From assembly GCA_035399665.1 (NCBI GenBank), contig DAOPJM010000016.1, positions 1-39,822 on the forward strand: a DNA stretch of 39,822 nt, given 5' to 3'. This document shows positions 31,476-39,752 of this stretch, piece by piece. Source of the stretch: DAOPJM01 sp035399665. Its GTDB lineage: Bacteria; Bacillota; Clostridia; Christensenellales; CAG-138. Both the position numbers and the translations under genes were made by a program. The stretch's first letter is position 1; each line of letters begins with the position of its first letter. The notes beneath the pieces were generated by a model. The model worked only from the letters and a program-made list of their open reading frames with translations, was not told the DNA's origin and did not search any database.

Positions 31476-32834
31476 ATGAACAAGGATATCATCATAAGTC
31501 AAGCGGAGATGGTGACACGTCTGCTTGACGAAAAACAGTTTACCGCTCTTCGCGCCGAGCTTGAAAGACGCAACGCGGCGGATGTTGCCGCGCTGTTTGA
31601 CGAGCTTCCCGCGGAGACTTTGCCGCTGCTGTTTCGGCTGCTTCCCAAGGAGCTGGCCGCCGACACCTTTGTCGAGATGGACAGCGACGCGCAAAGGCTG
31701 CTTATCAAGGGCTTCTCCGACAGCGAACTCAAGGAGGTTGTCGAGGAGCTTTACGTTGACGACGCCGTGGACATAGTCGAGGAGATGCCCGCCAACGTCG
31801 TAGTGCGTATATTGGATCAAGCGGACCCTGATACGCGCAAGATGATCAATGAGATAATGCGTTACCCCGAGGACAGCGCGGGCAGCATAATGACTACCGA
31901 ATTTGTCGCCCTGCGTGAGAATTACAGCGTTGAGGACGCCATAAAGAGGCTGCGCAGAACGGCGGTCGAGGCGGAAAGCATTGACGTTTGCTATGTGATT
32001 AAGCCGGATCGTATGCTCGTGGGCTATATCACCATAAGGACGCTCATAGTCTCGCCTGCGGACGCGCAGATTGGCAAAATCATGCAAAGCGATGTAATCT
32101 CCGTTTCCACCGGTGAGGACAAGGAAACGGTCGCACAGATTATGCAGAAGTACAATTTCTCGGCAATACCGGTTGTGGACGGCGACAACAGGCTGGCCGG
32201 AATAGTCACCATTGACGACGCCGTGGACGTCTTACAGGACGAGGCAACAGAGGATATTCAGAAGATGGCGGCTATCACGCCTTCCGACAAGCCCTACTTA
32301 AAGACGAATGCTTTCGCCATATACAGGCACCGTATACCGTGGCTGATGCTGCTCATGGTCTCCGCGACCTTCACGGGTATGATTATCACTCGCTTTGAGA
32401 ACGCCCTGGCCGCGTGCGTCACCCTAACCGCATACATACCTATGCTCATGGACACGGGCGGCAACTCGGGAAGTCAGGCCTCCGTCACGGTCATAAGGAG
32501 CCTTTCCCTGAACGAGATACGGTTTAGGGATATTCTGCAAGTGGTGTTCAAGGAGTTTCAGGTCTCCATCATGTGCGCGGTAACGCTTGCGGTATGCAAC
32601 TTCGCAAAACTGATGCTAATCGATAAGGTTGGGCTAATGGTTTCCACCGTAGTGTGCCTTTCGCTGATGGTCACGGTCGTAATAGCAAAGCTGATTGGCT
32701 GCTCCTTGCCCATGTTCGCCAAGAAGCTCGGCTTTGATCCTGCGGTTATGGCAAGCCCGTTCATAACTACCCTCGTGGACGCGCTTTCACTGCTTGTGTA
32801 CTTTGGCATTGCTTCGCATGTGCTGCAGCTTTAG
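31476..32834 (+). CDS. mgtE: Magnesium transporter MgtE
   Basis: A 452-residue Mg2+-gated Mg2+ channel of the inner membrane. Residues about 10-135 are the helical N domain (DVAALFDELPAETLPLLFRL), about 140-260 hold two CBS domains (MRYPEDSAGSIMTTEFVALR, FSAIPVVDGDNRLAGIVTIDD) that close the pore when Mg2+ is high, and the C-terminal 170 residues form five membrane helices with the pore motif PMLMDTGGNSGSQASV and GFDPAVMASPFITTLVDALS. ATG 31476 has GGAG 9 bases upstream, inside a sequestering hairpin, after a long structured leader, so expression is probably controlled at the RNA level in addition to the protein's own gating. Confidence 0.95.
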   Translation: MNKDIIISQAEMVTRLLDEKQFTALRAELERRNAADVAALFDELPAETLPLLFRLLPKELAADTFVEMDSDAQRLLIKGFSDSELKEVVEELYVDDAVDIVEEMPANVVVRILDQADPDTRKMINEIMRYPEDSAGSIMTTEFVALRENYSVEDAIKRLRRTAVEAESIDVCYVIKPDRMLVGYITIRTLIVSPADAQIGKIMQSDVISVSTGEDKETVAQIMQKYNFSAIPVVDGDNRLAGIVTIDDAVDVLQDEATEDIQKMAAITPSDKPYLKTNAFAIYRHRIPWLMLLMVSATFTGMIITRFENALAACVTLTAYIPMLMDTGGNSGSQASVTVIRSLSLNEIRFRDILQVVFKEFQVSIMCAVTLAVCNFAKLMLIDKVGLMVSTVVCLSLMVTVVIAKLIGCSLPMFAKKLGFDPAVMASPFITTLVDALSLLVYFGIASHVLQL

Positions 32835-32851
32835 CGCGGAGAAAACCGCTA

Positions 32852-32879
32852 TTGACAAAGCTCGGCGTTGGGCTATTAT
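32852..32879 (+). promoter_or_regulatory. Promoter of the MFS transporter gene
   Basis: TTGACA (32852-32857), 16-base spacer, TATTAT (32874-32879), about 50 bases before the TTG start. Confidence 0.65.
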
Positions 32880-32932
32880 TCTTTGTGATGACTTTAATGG
32901 AATTGCCCCTTTTCAAGGGCGGGGAGGACTAA

Positions 32933-34201
32933 TTGGACGAGAAAAAGCGTAAGCGGCTGTCGCAGGCCATGCTTTTCATATTGATGTTTGGGATAGTCAG
33001 CTTGTTTTCTGACATGACGCACGAGGGCGCGACGGGAATACGCGGCGCGTACCTGTCGCTGCTCGGCGCGTCGGCGGGAACGATAGGCTTTGTTTCGGGC
33101 TTGGGTGAGCTTGTTGGCTATTCCATGCGCTATTTGTTCGGCAGGATAACGGACAAGACGAAACGCTACTGGCCAATGACCATCGTAGGCTATGTTCTTG
33201 ACATAATCGCGGTTCCCGCACTCGCCCTGGTGGGCGAACACGGTTGGGTTGCCGCCTGCGCTCTCTTGGTGATACAGCGCATGGGCAAGGCGATAAAGAA
33301 GCCTGCGAAGGATACCATAATGTCGTTTGCCGCGACGCAGGAGGGGGCGGGAAAGACCTTCGCCATACAGGAAGCTCTTGACCAAATCGGGGCGTTCCTG
33401 GGGCCTGTGCTTCTATACCTTGTCATGCTGTTCAGGACGGACGGCTCGACCTTTGAAACCTATTCGTTCTGCTTTGCTGTGCTGGCGGTGCCGGGCGCGA
33501 TAACAATTGTATTGCTGCTTCTGACCCGCCGCAGGTTCCCCAACCCCGAACACTTCGAGCCTGAGCCAAAGGTGTTCATCAAATTCAAGATGAAGCGGGA
33601 ATTCATACTCTATATCGCGGGCATATCCCTCTTTGCCTTCGGGTTCATCGACTATTCGCTTGTGGCCATGCATGTTTCAAGGGTCTACGCGGGGCTTGCG
33701 TCAGGGCTTGCCGAAACCTCGTCACTCATCAACAGCGGAACTCTGCCATTGCTTTACGCGGGGGCGATGCTTGTGGACGCGGTCGCGGCGCTTGTGTTCG
33801 GGACGATGTTCGACCGTAAGGGCGTGAAGGCGTTGGTGTGGTCAACCATGCTGTCGGCGCCGTTTGCCGTGTTTGTGTTCGGCTTTGACTCCGTACCGCT
33901 GCTGCTCATAGGCGTCGCGCTTTGGGGCGTAGGCATGGGCGCGCAGGAATCCATACTCAAGGCCGCCGTGTCGGGCATGGTACCCAAATCGAGCAGAGCC
34001 ACGGGCTATGGCGTGTTTGAATGCTCGTTCGGGGTGTTTTGGTTTCTGGGAAGCTGGCTCTTGGGAGTGCTGTACGAGCTTAGCATCCCCGCCATGATAG
34101 CCGTGTCGGTTGCGGCGCAGCTTGCGGCGATACCCTTGTATATTTGGTCGGATAGACTAAAAAGGCGTTCGGCTTTGGAGACGAAGGACGCGCAGCCATA
34201 A
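32933..34201 (+). CDS. Major facilitator superfamily transporter
   Basis: A 422-residue 12-helix secondary transporter. The N-terminal LFSDMTHEGATGIRGAY and the loop GRITDKTKRYW (MFS motif A position, between helices 2 and 3) mark the fold; a second motif A-like loop FDRKGVKALVW lies between helices 8 and 9. The sequence EGAGKTFAIQEALDQIGAFL resembles a subgroup of uncharacterised bacterial MFS proteins. The substrate is unknown. The start is TTG 32933, 5 bases after GGGGAGG. It is transcribed from its own promoter, about 100 bases after mgtE, and the GNAT gene follows 34 bases later, possibly in the same transcript. Confidence 0.88.
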   Translation: MDEKKRKRLSQAMLFILMFGIVSLFSDMTHEGATGIRGAYLSLLGASAGTIGFVSGLGELVGYSMRYLFGRITDKTKRYWPMTIVGYVLDIIAVPALALVGEHGWVAACALLVIQRMGKAIKKPAKDTIMSFAATQEGAGKTFAIQEALDQIGAFLGPVLLYLVMLFRTDGSTFETYSFCFAVLAVPGAITIVLLLLTRRRFPNPEHFEPEPKVFIKFKMKREFILYIAGISLFAFGFIDYSLVAMHVSRVYAGLASGLAETSSLINSGTLPLLYAGAMLVDAVAALVFGTMFDRKGVKALVWSTMLSAPFAVFVFGFDSVPLLLIGVALWGVGMGAQESILKAAVSGMVPKSSRATGYGVFECSFGVFWFLGSWLLGVLYELSIPAMIAVSVAAQLAAIPLYIWSDRLKRRSALETKDAQP

Positions 34202-34235
34202 AAGCGGCTTTCGGCAATCGAATAGAGGAGAGTTT

Positions 34236-34736
34236 ATGACGGACGAAGGTTACATATTCAGAAAAGCGAGCGATACGGACAAGGCGGAGATACTCGCGCT
34301 GTACCATTCGCTTATAGGCACAGAGGGCTGCACATGGAACATATACTACCCGACCATGGAAGACATAGAGGAGGACTTGAAGCGGGAGGCGCTTTACTGT
34401 CTCACCGATGAAAAGGGCGGGATTGCCGCCGCCGTCTTTGCGGGCAGCGATCCCGATATGGACGAGCTTGAATGGGATACCCGCGTGACCCGCACCGTGG
34501 ATATGTCAAGGTTGGGTGTGAAACACGAATTGCAGGGTCAAGGCGTAGGTGCGCGTATCATGAATGAGGTTCTGTCCCATGCCAAGGAAAGCGGCTGCGA
34601 CGGAGCGCGGCTGCTTGTGAGCCGAAGCAACCCTGCCGCGCTTGCGCTGTACGGAAAGCTTGGTTTTGAGAATCTGGGCGAGGCGCGTATGTACAATATC
34701 GATTTCTATCGTTTCGAGAAGCGCCTTGGGGACTAA
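34236..34736 (+). CDS. GNAT family N-acetyltransferase
   Basis: A 166-residue acetyl-CoA-dependent acetyltransferase. The acetyl-CoA pyrophosphate-binding loop is SRLGVKHELQGQGVGARIM (motif A, Q-x-x-G-x-G type), preceded by strand 4, and followed by the motif B region LLVSRSNPAALALYGKLGF. Length is normal for single-domain GNATs. The acceptor (small amine, protein N-terminus or drug) cannot be predicted. ATG 34236 has GAGGAG 5 bases upstream. It lies between the MFS and XRE genes. Confidence 0.88.
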   Translation: MTDEGYIFRKASDTDKAEILALYHSLIGTEGCTWNIYYPTMEDIEEDLKREALYCLTDEKGGIAAAVFAGSDPDMDELEWDTRVTRTVDMSRLGVKHELQGQGVGARIMNEVLSHAKESGCDGARLLVSRSNPAALALYGKLGFENLGEARMYNIDFYRFEKRLGD

Positions 34737-34865
34737 AGCGTCCCTTGAGCTTCTGATGCTCGGCATTTCAAGCAGCGCTTGCTGTGCTTTTTTGTGTCGG
34801 GGGGCTTATGATGAGCTTGCGGCTTTGAAGGAATAAGGCCGACGAAACAAAACGGAGGAACAAAG

Positions 34866-35693
34866 ATGTTTGATATGAGAGAGATAGGCAGGCGTATAGC
34901 GTCCCTGCGCCGCAAGGCGAACATCACGCAGATGGCGCTTGCCGACATGATGGGCATCAGCTTTCAGGCTGTGTCGAACTGGGAGCGCGGCACAAGTATG
35001 CCCGATATATCCAAGCTGGGCGAGCTGTCAGCGATATTCAATGTGTCGATAGACGAGATGCTCGGCAACACCGACGGTGCGAAGGCCGTTGAGCGCATAT
35101 TGACGGACGAGAACGCGAATCTGAGCGCGCAGGAGCTGGTAGAGGTCGCGCCCATAATGCCGCCCGAAGCCGCGGTAAAGGCAATTAAGAGCGGACTTTC
35201 AAAGGAGCGTGAAACCACGGGCGAATTCGGGGGCAGGCGCTTCACCATGAAAGAAATCATTGAGCTTGCGCCATATATGGACGGGGACGACGTCGCGGAG
35301 ATAGTCAAGGACAGGCTTGAGGGCGGCGCGNNNNNNNNNNNNNNNNNNNNNNNNNNNNNNNNNNNNNNNNNNNNNNNNNNNNNNNNNNNNNNNNNNNNNN
35401 NNNNNNNNNNNNNNNNNNNNNNNNNNNNNNGCGGCGCGACGCTGAAGGACATAGTCGCCCTTGCTCCATTTATGGACGGGGACGACGTCGCGGAGATAGT
35501 CAAGGACAGGCTTGAGGGCGGCGCGACGCTGAAGGACATAGTCGCCCTTGCTCCATTTATGGACGGGGACGATATCGCGGAGATAGTCAAGGACAAGCTC
35601 AAGGATGGGGGCGAGGTCGGCGACATCAGGGAGCTAATCCCCTTCATGGATGAGGGCGACATAGGCGAGATCATAAAGAACTGTTATCGCTGA
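34866..35693 (+). CDS. XRE-family regulator with 29-residue tandem repeats (interrupted by assembly gap)
   Basis: Residues about 5-65 are an XRE/Cro helix-turn-helix (IASLRRKANITQMALADMMG, FQAVSNWERGTSMPDISKL). After a linker comes a run of repeats of about 29 residues with the pattern T-x-K-D-I-V-x-L-A-P-F-M-D-G-D-D-V-A-E-I-V-K-D-R-L-x-G-G: one before the N gap, two nearly identical after it, and degenerate copies at each end (ELVEVAPIMPPE; ELIPFMDEGDIGEII). The repeats look like short helix pairs, perhaps an adaptable protein-binding surface; target and ligand are unknown. The frame across the gap is not trustworthy because the gap is a placeholder. ATG 34866 has CGGAGG 7 bases upstream. 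Confidence 0.8.
   Translation: MFDMREIGRRIASLRRKANITQMALADMMGISFQAVSNWERGTSMPDISKLGELSAIFNVSIDEMLGNTDGAKAVERILTDENANLSAQELVEVAPIMPPEAAVKAIKSGLSKERETTGEFGGRRFTMKEIIELAPYMDGDDVAEIVKDRLEGGAXXXXXXXXXXXXXXXXXXXXXXXXXXXXXXXXXXGATLKDIVALAPFMDGDDVAEIVKDRLEGGATLKDIVALAPFMDGDDIAEIVKDKLKDGGEVGDIRELIPFMDEGDIGEIIKNCYR
35245..35690 (+). repeat. 87-bp in-frame tandem repeats
   Basis: Copies start at about 35245, 35436 and 35523, each 87 bases, followed by a diverged one at about 35610. The copies at 35436 and 35523 differ at only a few bases. Both flanks of the N run end in the same GCGGCGCG, so the gap falls within the array and the true copy number is unknown. Confidence 0.85.
35331..35430. other. Assembly gap of 100 N
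   Basis: Exactly 100 N, the usual placeholder for unknown length. The distance between matching repeat positions across it (108 bases) is not a multiple of 87, so its length is arbitrary. Confidence 0.98.
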
Positions 35694-35717
35694 CGATAGG
35701 CGTCAAGCTATCGGAAC

Positions 35718-35753
35718 AAGAGCGTTTCCGCCACATGGCAAGCGCTCTTTTTT
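35718..35753 (+). terminator. Terminator of the XRE gene
   Basis: AAGAGCGTTT (35718-35727) pairs with AAGCGCTCTT (35740-35749) with one wobble, followed by TTTTTT, 25 bases after the stop codon. Confidence 0.85.
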
Positions 35754-36308
35754 CATGTCATTGGCTGCCTTTTTGGGCGCGGGACAAGCATAGCGCGGCA
35801 CGGGGAAAGCCGTATTGACACGGCGAGCGATGTGACTTTTTGTATAAAGCTTTTCTTATAATGCTGAGTGCGGTATGCGAATCCCCAAATTGATGTATGC
35901 AGGTCGAATCCATCATACTTATATTGTTATATAAGCCATACCACGCGGGTATGCACAATTAATTTAGTCACATATTTACCGTATAATGATGCATAGCGTA
36001 TATAATATAATTATAACGACATTTAATACTATAATGATGAAATTGGTGAATTAATGATATTATTAGTAAGCATGTATCAATTTATTAGATAAGTACAGAG
36101 AAAATCCCGTCAACCGTCCGATTTTGAAAACGATTAACAAATTCAGCCGTATTTGAAATATAGCGAATTAAGGCATGTAATTATGTTAAACTGGTATCGA
36201 AATTTAGCTAATTGTGAGGAAATAGTGCTTGATATCCATAAACATATATGATAAACTGCGCTTGTTGTGATGAATACATAGTCATTGAAGCAAATGGGGA
36301 GGAGAGCT
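35754..36308. other. AT-rich gene-free region
   Basis: Some 550 bases without a convincing gene. From about 35850 to 36250 base composition shifts sharply to A and T (for example TATATAATATAATTATAA near 36000), unlike all coding DNA around it. Apart from one weak promoter near the 3' end, no repeat, RNA gene or inverted repeat long enough to name is seen. It may be a regulatory region for the surface-protein genes or a junction of acquired DNA. Confidence 0.7.
36230..36257 (+). promoter_or_regulatory. Possible promoter of the secreted-protein cluster
   Basis: TTGATA (36230-36235), 16-base spacer, TAAACT (36252-36257), about 50 bases before the 36309 start codon. In such AT-rich sequence chance matches are likely. 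Confidence 0.35.
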
Positions 36309-37229
36309 ATGAAGGAATTGACAAAGTTTTTAGCTGCGGCCTTGTGTATCACGTTGCTTTTTACGACTGCAGGAGTTGTATTGGCCGATACAGACGTCAA
36401 GGCGAGCGCAAGGAACGCGTTCTATCTGGTGGCCCCTGAGGGCGGGGATCTGGATATGGCGGATTTTAGCACGCACATAGGAGATTTCTATCTCTATACG
36501 GCACTTCTTATGCCCAATGTGGCGGTTCGCGTGAAGCTGAGGACAGAAGGTCAGCTGGTGAACACGACAGACACCGACGAGATTATCAATTATAGCGTGA
36601 TGGTCACGGACTCCGCCGGACAGCTTGTCACCACCGAGGTGGAGGACGGCGCGGAGTACTACGCGTTTGCCATGAACCTTCAATCGGCGAGCGTGACGGA
36701 GTTCTACAACGTCTATGTGATTCTTGACGCCGACGGCGAGACCGCGGCGCCCGGCAGGTATGTGGATTGGCTGCCGTACAGCGCGGGGCTTTACGACCTG
36801 TCAACGGGCGAGTTCGGCGAGGACATCGGCATGGGCGGCAGTCTGTACACCGAGGTCATAACGGGTTCGATTCCGCTTCGGCTTACATTGGGCAAGGCGA
36901 CAAGCTATAAGCTGCTTATGGGGGACGTCAATGACGATAAAGTTGTGACGGTCTCGGATGTATCGATTATGCTGCGCTATATCGTTGGTTTGCAAAGCAT
37001 AGATCCGCAGATATACTGCACGGGAGATGTTTCGTACTATCAGGGAAAGAGTCCGAACCTTCCGACGGTTGACGGCGAGGCAAACGCGTACTACCAAGTA
37101 CAATCCTATAACGATGAGGACTATGTGTTCAGTCTGACGGTTTCGGACTGTACATACACGCTAAGATACATAGTGCGATTGATATTGGACGAGCATTGGT
37201 ACTACACGGACGGCACGACGGTGGCATAA
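36309..37229 (+). CDS. Secreted protein with split dockerin-like repeats
   Basis: A 306-residue exported protein. The signal peptide spans residues 1-26 (cleavage after VVLA). Residues about 30-195 are an unrecognised beta-rich domain. From about residue 205 a dockerin-type calcium loop plus helix appears (DVNDDKVVTVSDVSIMLRYI), and about 60 residues later a second one, DEDYVFSLTVSDCTYTLRYI, with the same loop spacing but Val at the fifth loop position; the stretch between is a polar insert with YYQ and YYQVQ. Dockerins usually have the two halves close together, so this is an odd, perhaps non-binding, version. ATG 36309 is chosen for GGGGAGGAG upstream and the signal peptide. It heads a cluster of three envelope proteins. 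Confidence 0.7.
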   Translation: MKELTKFLAAALCITLLFTTAGVVLADTDVKASARNAFYLVAPEGGDLDMADFSTHIGDFYLYTALLMPNVAVRVKLRTEGQLVNTTDTDEIINYSVMVTDSAGQLVTTEVEDGAEYYAFAMNLQSASVTEFYNVYVILDADGETAAPGRYVDWLPYSAGLYDLSTGEFGEDIGMGGSLYTEVITGSIPLRLTLGKATSYKLLMGDVNDDKVVTVSDVSIMLRYIVGLQSIDPQIYCTGDVSYYQGKSPNLPTVDGEANAYYQVQSYNDEDYVFSLTVSDCTYTLRYIVRLILDEHWYYTDGTTVA

Positions 37230-37275
37230 CGCCGCCTGATCGAACAAACAACAATAAGCTTTTGGGGAGGAGTTT

Positions 37276-38148
37276 ATGGAAGAACTGATTTACAACAACG
37301 AAGAGACACCCAAGCGCAGGCGTATGCGCGTGACCTACGCACAGAAAAAGGGCTACGCGGGAACATGCAAGCTTGGCAAGGACTTGGAGCTGCGCTGCTT
37401 TACCAAGGAGCAGGTGGGCGATCGCATACAGACAGGCGAGCTTGAGCTTTTGGGCGAGTGTGCCGAAGGCAGCAAGCAGCGCGGCATAGGCAAGATGGCA
37501 GTCGGGGAAGAGCTTATCAGGATATACCCCGAGGGATCCAACGGCGGCTTCAGCTACAAGCTCAAGGGTTACGCCAGGGTCAAGGAGGGCGACGGCGTTG
37601 TGGCGCTGCTTGAAAGGTCGTATCTCGCGCTGATTCTGATACTTGCGGCGGCGGCCTTGCTGCTTGCGGGACTTGTCGTGGGAGCGGTACTCCTATTCGG
37701 CGGCAAGGACGGAGCGTCTGTGGGCGCGGGCGGCGCGAACGCGAACCAAGCCAATGTTCCCGACATCGAGGGCGGCGCTGTGGACTGGGCAGGCACGCAG
37801 GTGCGCGACACGGGCGGCGTCGTACAGGGAATAGCGATTCCGGGCTACGAGAGCATAACCATTGACGCGAACACGACGAAAGTTCTTGTGAATTTCCAGA
37901 ATCCCTCACAGAACCAATGCTTCTTCGTGATATCGCTTATTCTCACCGACACCGGCGAGGTGCTGTACCAAAGCAAGTGGCTTGAGCCGGGCAAGGCGCT
38001 GTATGAGATAGAGCTGACAAGGGCGCTCGAACCGGGAACGTACAACGCTAAGGTCAAGTATGAGACTTATGCGCTGACGTCGCCTTACGGTTCGTTGAAC
38101 GGCGCGGAGGTCAAGATACAGCTTATCGCGGAGGAACCGAATGCCTAA
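37276..38148 (+). CDS. Single-pass membrane protein of unknown function
   Basis: I do not recognise this 290-residue protein. Residues 1-113 are basic and predicted cytoplasmic, starting with a KRRRMR cluster; about 116-141 form one membrane helix (SYLALILILAAAALLLAGLV); a Gly/Ala/Asn linker follows; residues about 165-288 form a beta-sandwich-like outer domain with IAIPGYESITI, VLVNFQNPSQNQCFF and LEPGKALYEIEL. ATG 37276 has GGGGAGGAG upstream. The position between two secreted proteins and the shared IPxY/IP-type strand patterns with the 38319 product suggest one surface assembly, but this is inference. Confidence 0.6.
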   Translation: MEELIYNNEETPKRRRMRVTYAQKKGYAGTCKLGKDLELRCFTKEQVGDRIQTGELELLGECAEGSKQRGIGKMAVGEELIRIYPEGSNGGFSYKLKGYARVKEGDGVVALLERSYLALILILAAAALLLAGLVVGAVLLFGGKDGASVGAGGANANQANVPDIEGGAVDWAGTQVRDTGGVVQGIAIPGYESITIDANTTKVLVNFQNPSQNQCFFVISLILTDTGEVLYQSKWLEPGKALYEIELTRALEPGTYNAKVKYETYALTSPYGSLNGAEVKIQLIAEEPNA

Positions 38149-38183
38149 ACACATTAGGGGTTGTTTTAGGAGGTGGTGCGGCG

Positions 38184-38216
38184 ATGACAAGGTCGCATAG
38201 CCCGCGCAGGAGGTGA
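38184..38216 (+). CDS. Possible 10-residue leader peptide
   Basis: ATG 38184 opens a 10-codon reading frame, MTRSHSPRRR, with TAGGAGG about 9 bases upstream. Its stop overlaps the next ribosome site. Its Arg-rich end and strong ribosome site are suggestive, but such a short frame can arise by chance. Confidence 0.25.
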   Translation: MTRSHSPRRR

Positions 38217-38221
38217 AACTC

Positions 38222-38410
38222 ATGCGTTGGGCGGAACCGAAGCGGAATGGACTATTGAGAGCTGCCGACGCGCAAGAGGTTTACGGCGGCGGCAAGAAAC
38301 AACAGTTAGGGGGAACGCATGAAGAAGATAATTGGCGTCATAGTGATACTGGCCTTAATTGCGGTGCTGCTGCCCGCGGCGTCGGTTCGCGCAGACGGAA
38401 CAACGTATGA
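38222..38410 (+). CDS. Possible 62-residue ORF overlapping the surface-protein gene
   Basis: ATG 38222 has a perfect AGGAGG 8 bases upstream and opens a 62-codon frame (MRWAEPKRNGLLRAADAQEV...) that runs 92 bases into the 38319 gene in another frame. The product is basic and low in hydrophobic residues, with no recognisable domain. Its second half is a frame shadow of the signal peptide, which argues against a real protein; translation of the first part could still influence the 38319 start. Confidence 0.2.
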   Translation: MRWAEPKRNGLLRAADAQEVYGGGKKQQLGGTHEEDNWRHSDTGLNCGAAARGVGSRRRNNV

Positions 38411-39752
38411 GCTTAGCTCTGGCAACTTGACGGCAGGAGCGACCAACAACATCTGCACAATCTTTCCGGCTATGGTGAACGGAGATACGGTGAAGCTTAC
38501 AGGCGACATAACCTTGGGGTCAACAAAGCTGAACTTCAACAACGCCGAAGGTTTAGACATTACCTTTGATTTGAATGGATTCACCATTACCGTAGAGGAA
38601 TCACTTGCATTCTTGGTGAGTGGTGACGGAGAGTTGGTCATTACCGATGGTTCGGCAGAAAAGACGGGAAAGCTGCAATCTTCAGTTTACGACTCCAACC
38701 CTGAGGGATCGTGTCGAGTGGTAAGTTTGACCGGAGCGGGAGCTTTGATAATAGCCGGAGGTACATATAATGGCTTTATTACTTGGGGCACCGGTTCAAA
38801 ATCCTTGGTCTTGTGCGTGAACGAAGGGATATTCAAAATCAACGGCGCCAACGGCACTACCACCCGCAAGATCGTCTTAGGTGCGGGGTACAACGGCGGA
38901 ATGCCAATGAACGTTGTCAACCCGGGAGCGTTGGATTATGAGATTGACGGCGGCTCTGTGCAGCTTACAACGAACTATACCCTTGCCGAGGGGAGGGTAC
39001 TCAACCTGAAGGACGGAACATTGACCGTTGCGGAGGGCGTGAACTTCACCAACAACGGGAGTATGACACTCGGCTGTGACGCTGCAAACGACAATAACGC
39101 ATTGGTCAACAACGGAACCATAGTCAACGAAGGGACAATAACCAACCAGACCACTTTGACCAACGCGGGAACGTTCGACAACAACGCGCTTCTTATCAAC
39201 AACGGAACACTTGTCAACAACGGCAGCTTTGACAACGAGGGCAACACCATAACCGATGGTGAGGTCACCAAGGGCGTAGCAAACGGCGGGAGCATCGACA
39301 ACAACTATCTGTGGGAGGGTGAATTACCCTTGCAGGTGTCGGCGGCCTCGTACTATGAGACAGGCTCCGCGGTCTATGTGCAGAACAACCCGACCTACAT
39401 TATTACTATACCGGAGCGGATAAGTCTGACGCCTTCTGTGAGCTTGTACGGTACTAACACCCCGGCGGTGCAGACATTCAGCATAGTGATGAGCGATGCG
39501 GTTTTGAACGAGGGCGCAAAGGTCAAGGTTGTTCTGTGCGATAAGTCCGACCTTGTCCTCAGCGATAACACAAGCGTTACCCTGCCCTATACCGTAAAGG
39601 CTGGCGGCACTGCCTTAGACGTTGACGACACGTTTTACAGCTTCACCGAGAACGGAGCTGCCTCAGGCAGTATAGAGGTGGATCTTTCAGACCTACATTA
39701 TGCCGGCAGCTACTGCGCGACGATTACTTTCAGCATTGGGTATGAGCCATAG
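38319..39752 (+). CDS. Secreted beta-helix-like surface protein
   Basis: A 477-residue exported protein. Signal peptide 1-25 (cleavage after SVRA). Residues about 30-240 have short beta-strand repeats with GGTYNGFI, NEGIFKI and DLNGFTITV, resembling pectate-lyase-like or autotransporter-like parallel beta-helices. Residues about 243-313 are an Asn-rich ladder of NNGT/NNGS/NEGT turns (VNNGTIVNEGTITNQ, INNGTLVNNGSFDNEG), the inner asparagine ladder of such a helix. Residues about 335-477 form a separate C-terminal beta domain with YIITIPERISL and GSYCATITFSIGYE, like domains at the ends of clostridial surface proteins. No LPXTG anchor or dockerin is present. ATG 38319 has AGGGGG 5 bases upstream. 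Probably an adhesin or matrix protein; enzymatic activity is not excluded. Confidence 0.65.
   Translation: MKKIIGVIVILALIAVLLPAASVRADGTTYELSSGNLTAGATNNICTIFPAMVNGDTVKLTGDITLGSTKLNFNNAEGLDITFDLNGFTITVEESLAFLVSGDGELVITDGSAEKTGKLQSSVYDSNPEGSCRVVSLTGAGALIIAGGTYNGFITWGTGSKSLVLCVNEGIFKINGANGTTTRKIVLGAGYNGGMPMNVVNPGALDYEIDGGSVQLTTNYTLAEGRVLNLKDGTLTVAEGVNFTNNGSMTLGCDAANDNNALVNNGTIVNEGTITNQTTLTNAGTFDNNALLINNGTLVNNGSFDNEGNTITDGEVTKGVANGGSIDNNYLWEGELPLQVSAASYYETGSAVYVQNNPTYIITIPERISLTPSVSLYGTNTPAVQTFSIVMSDAVLNEGAKVKVVLCDKSDLVLSDNTSVTLPYTVKAGGTALDVDDTFYSFTENGAASGSIEVDLSDLHYAGSYCATITFSIGYEP

Noticed and set aside
36143..36400. 85-residue minus-strand open frame in the AT-rich region
   Set aside because: It overlaps the signal peptide of the secreted protein, lacks a ribosome site and shows no domain.
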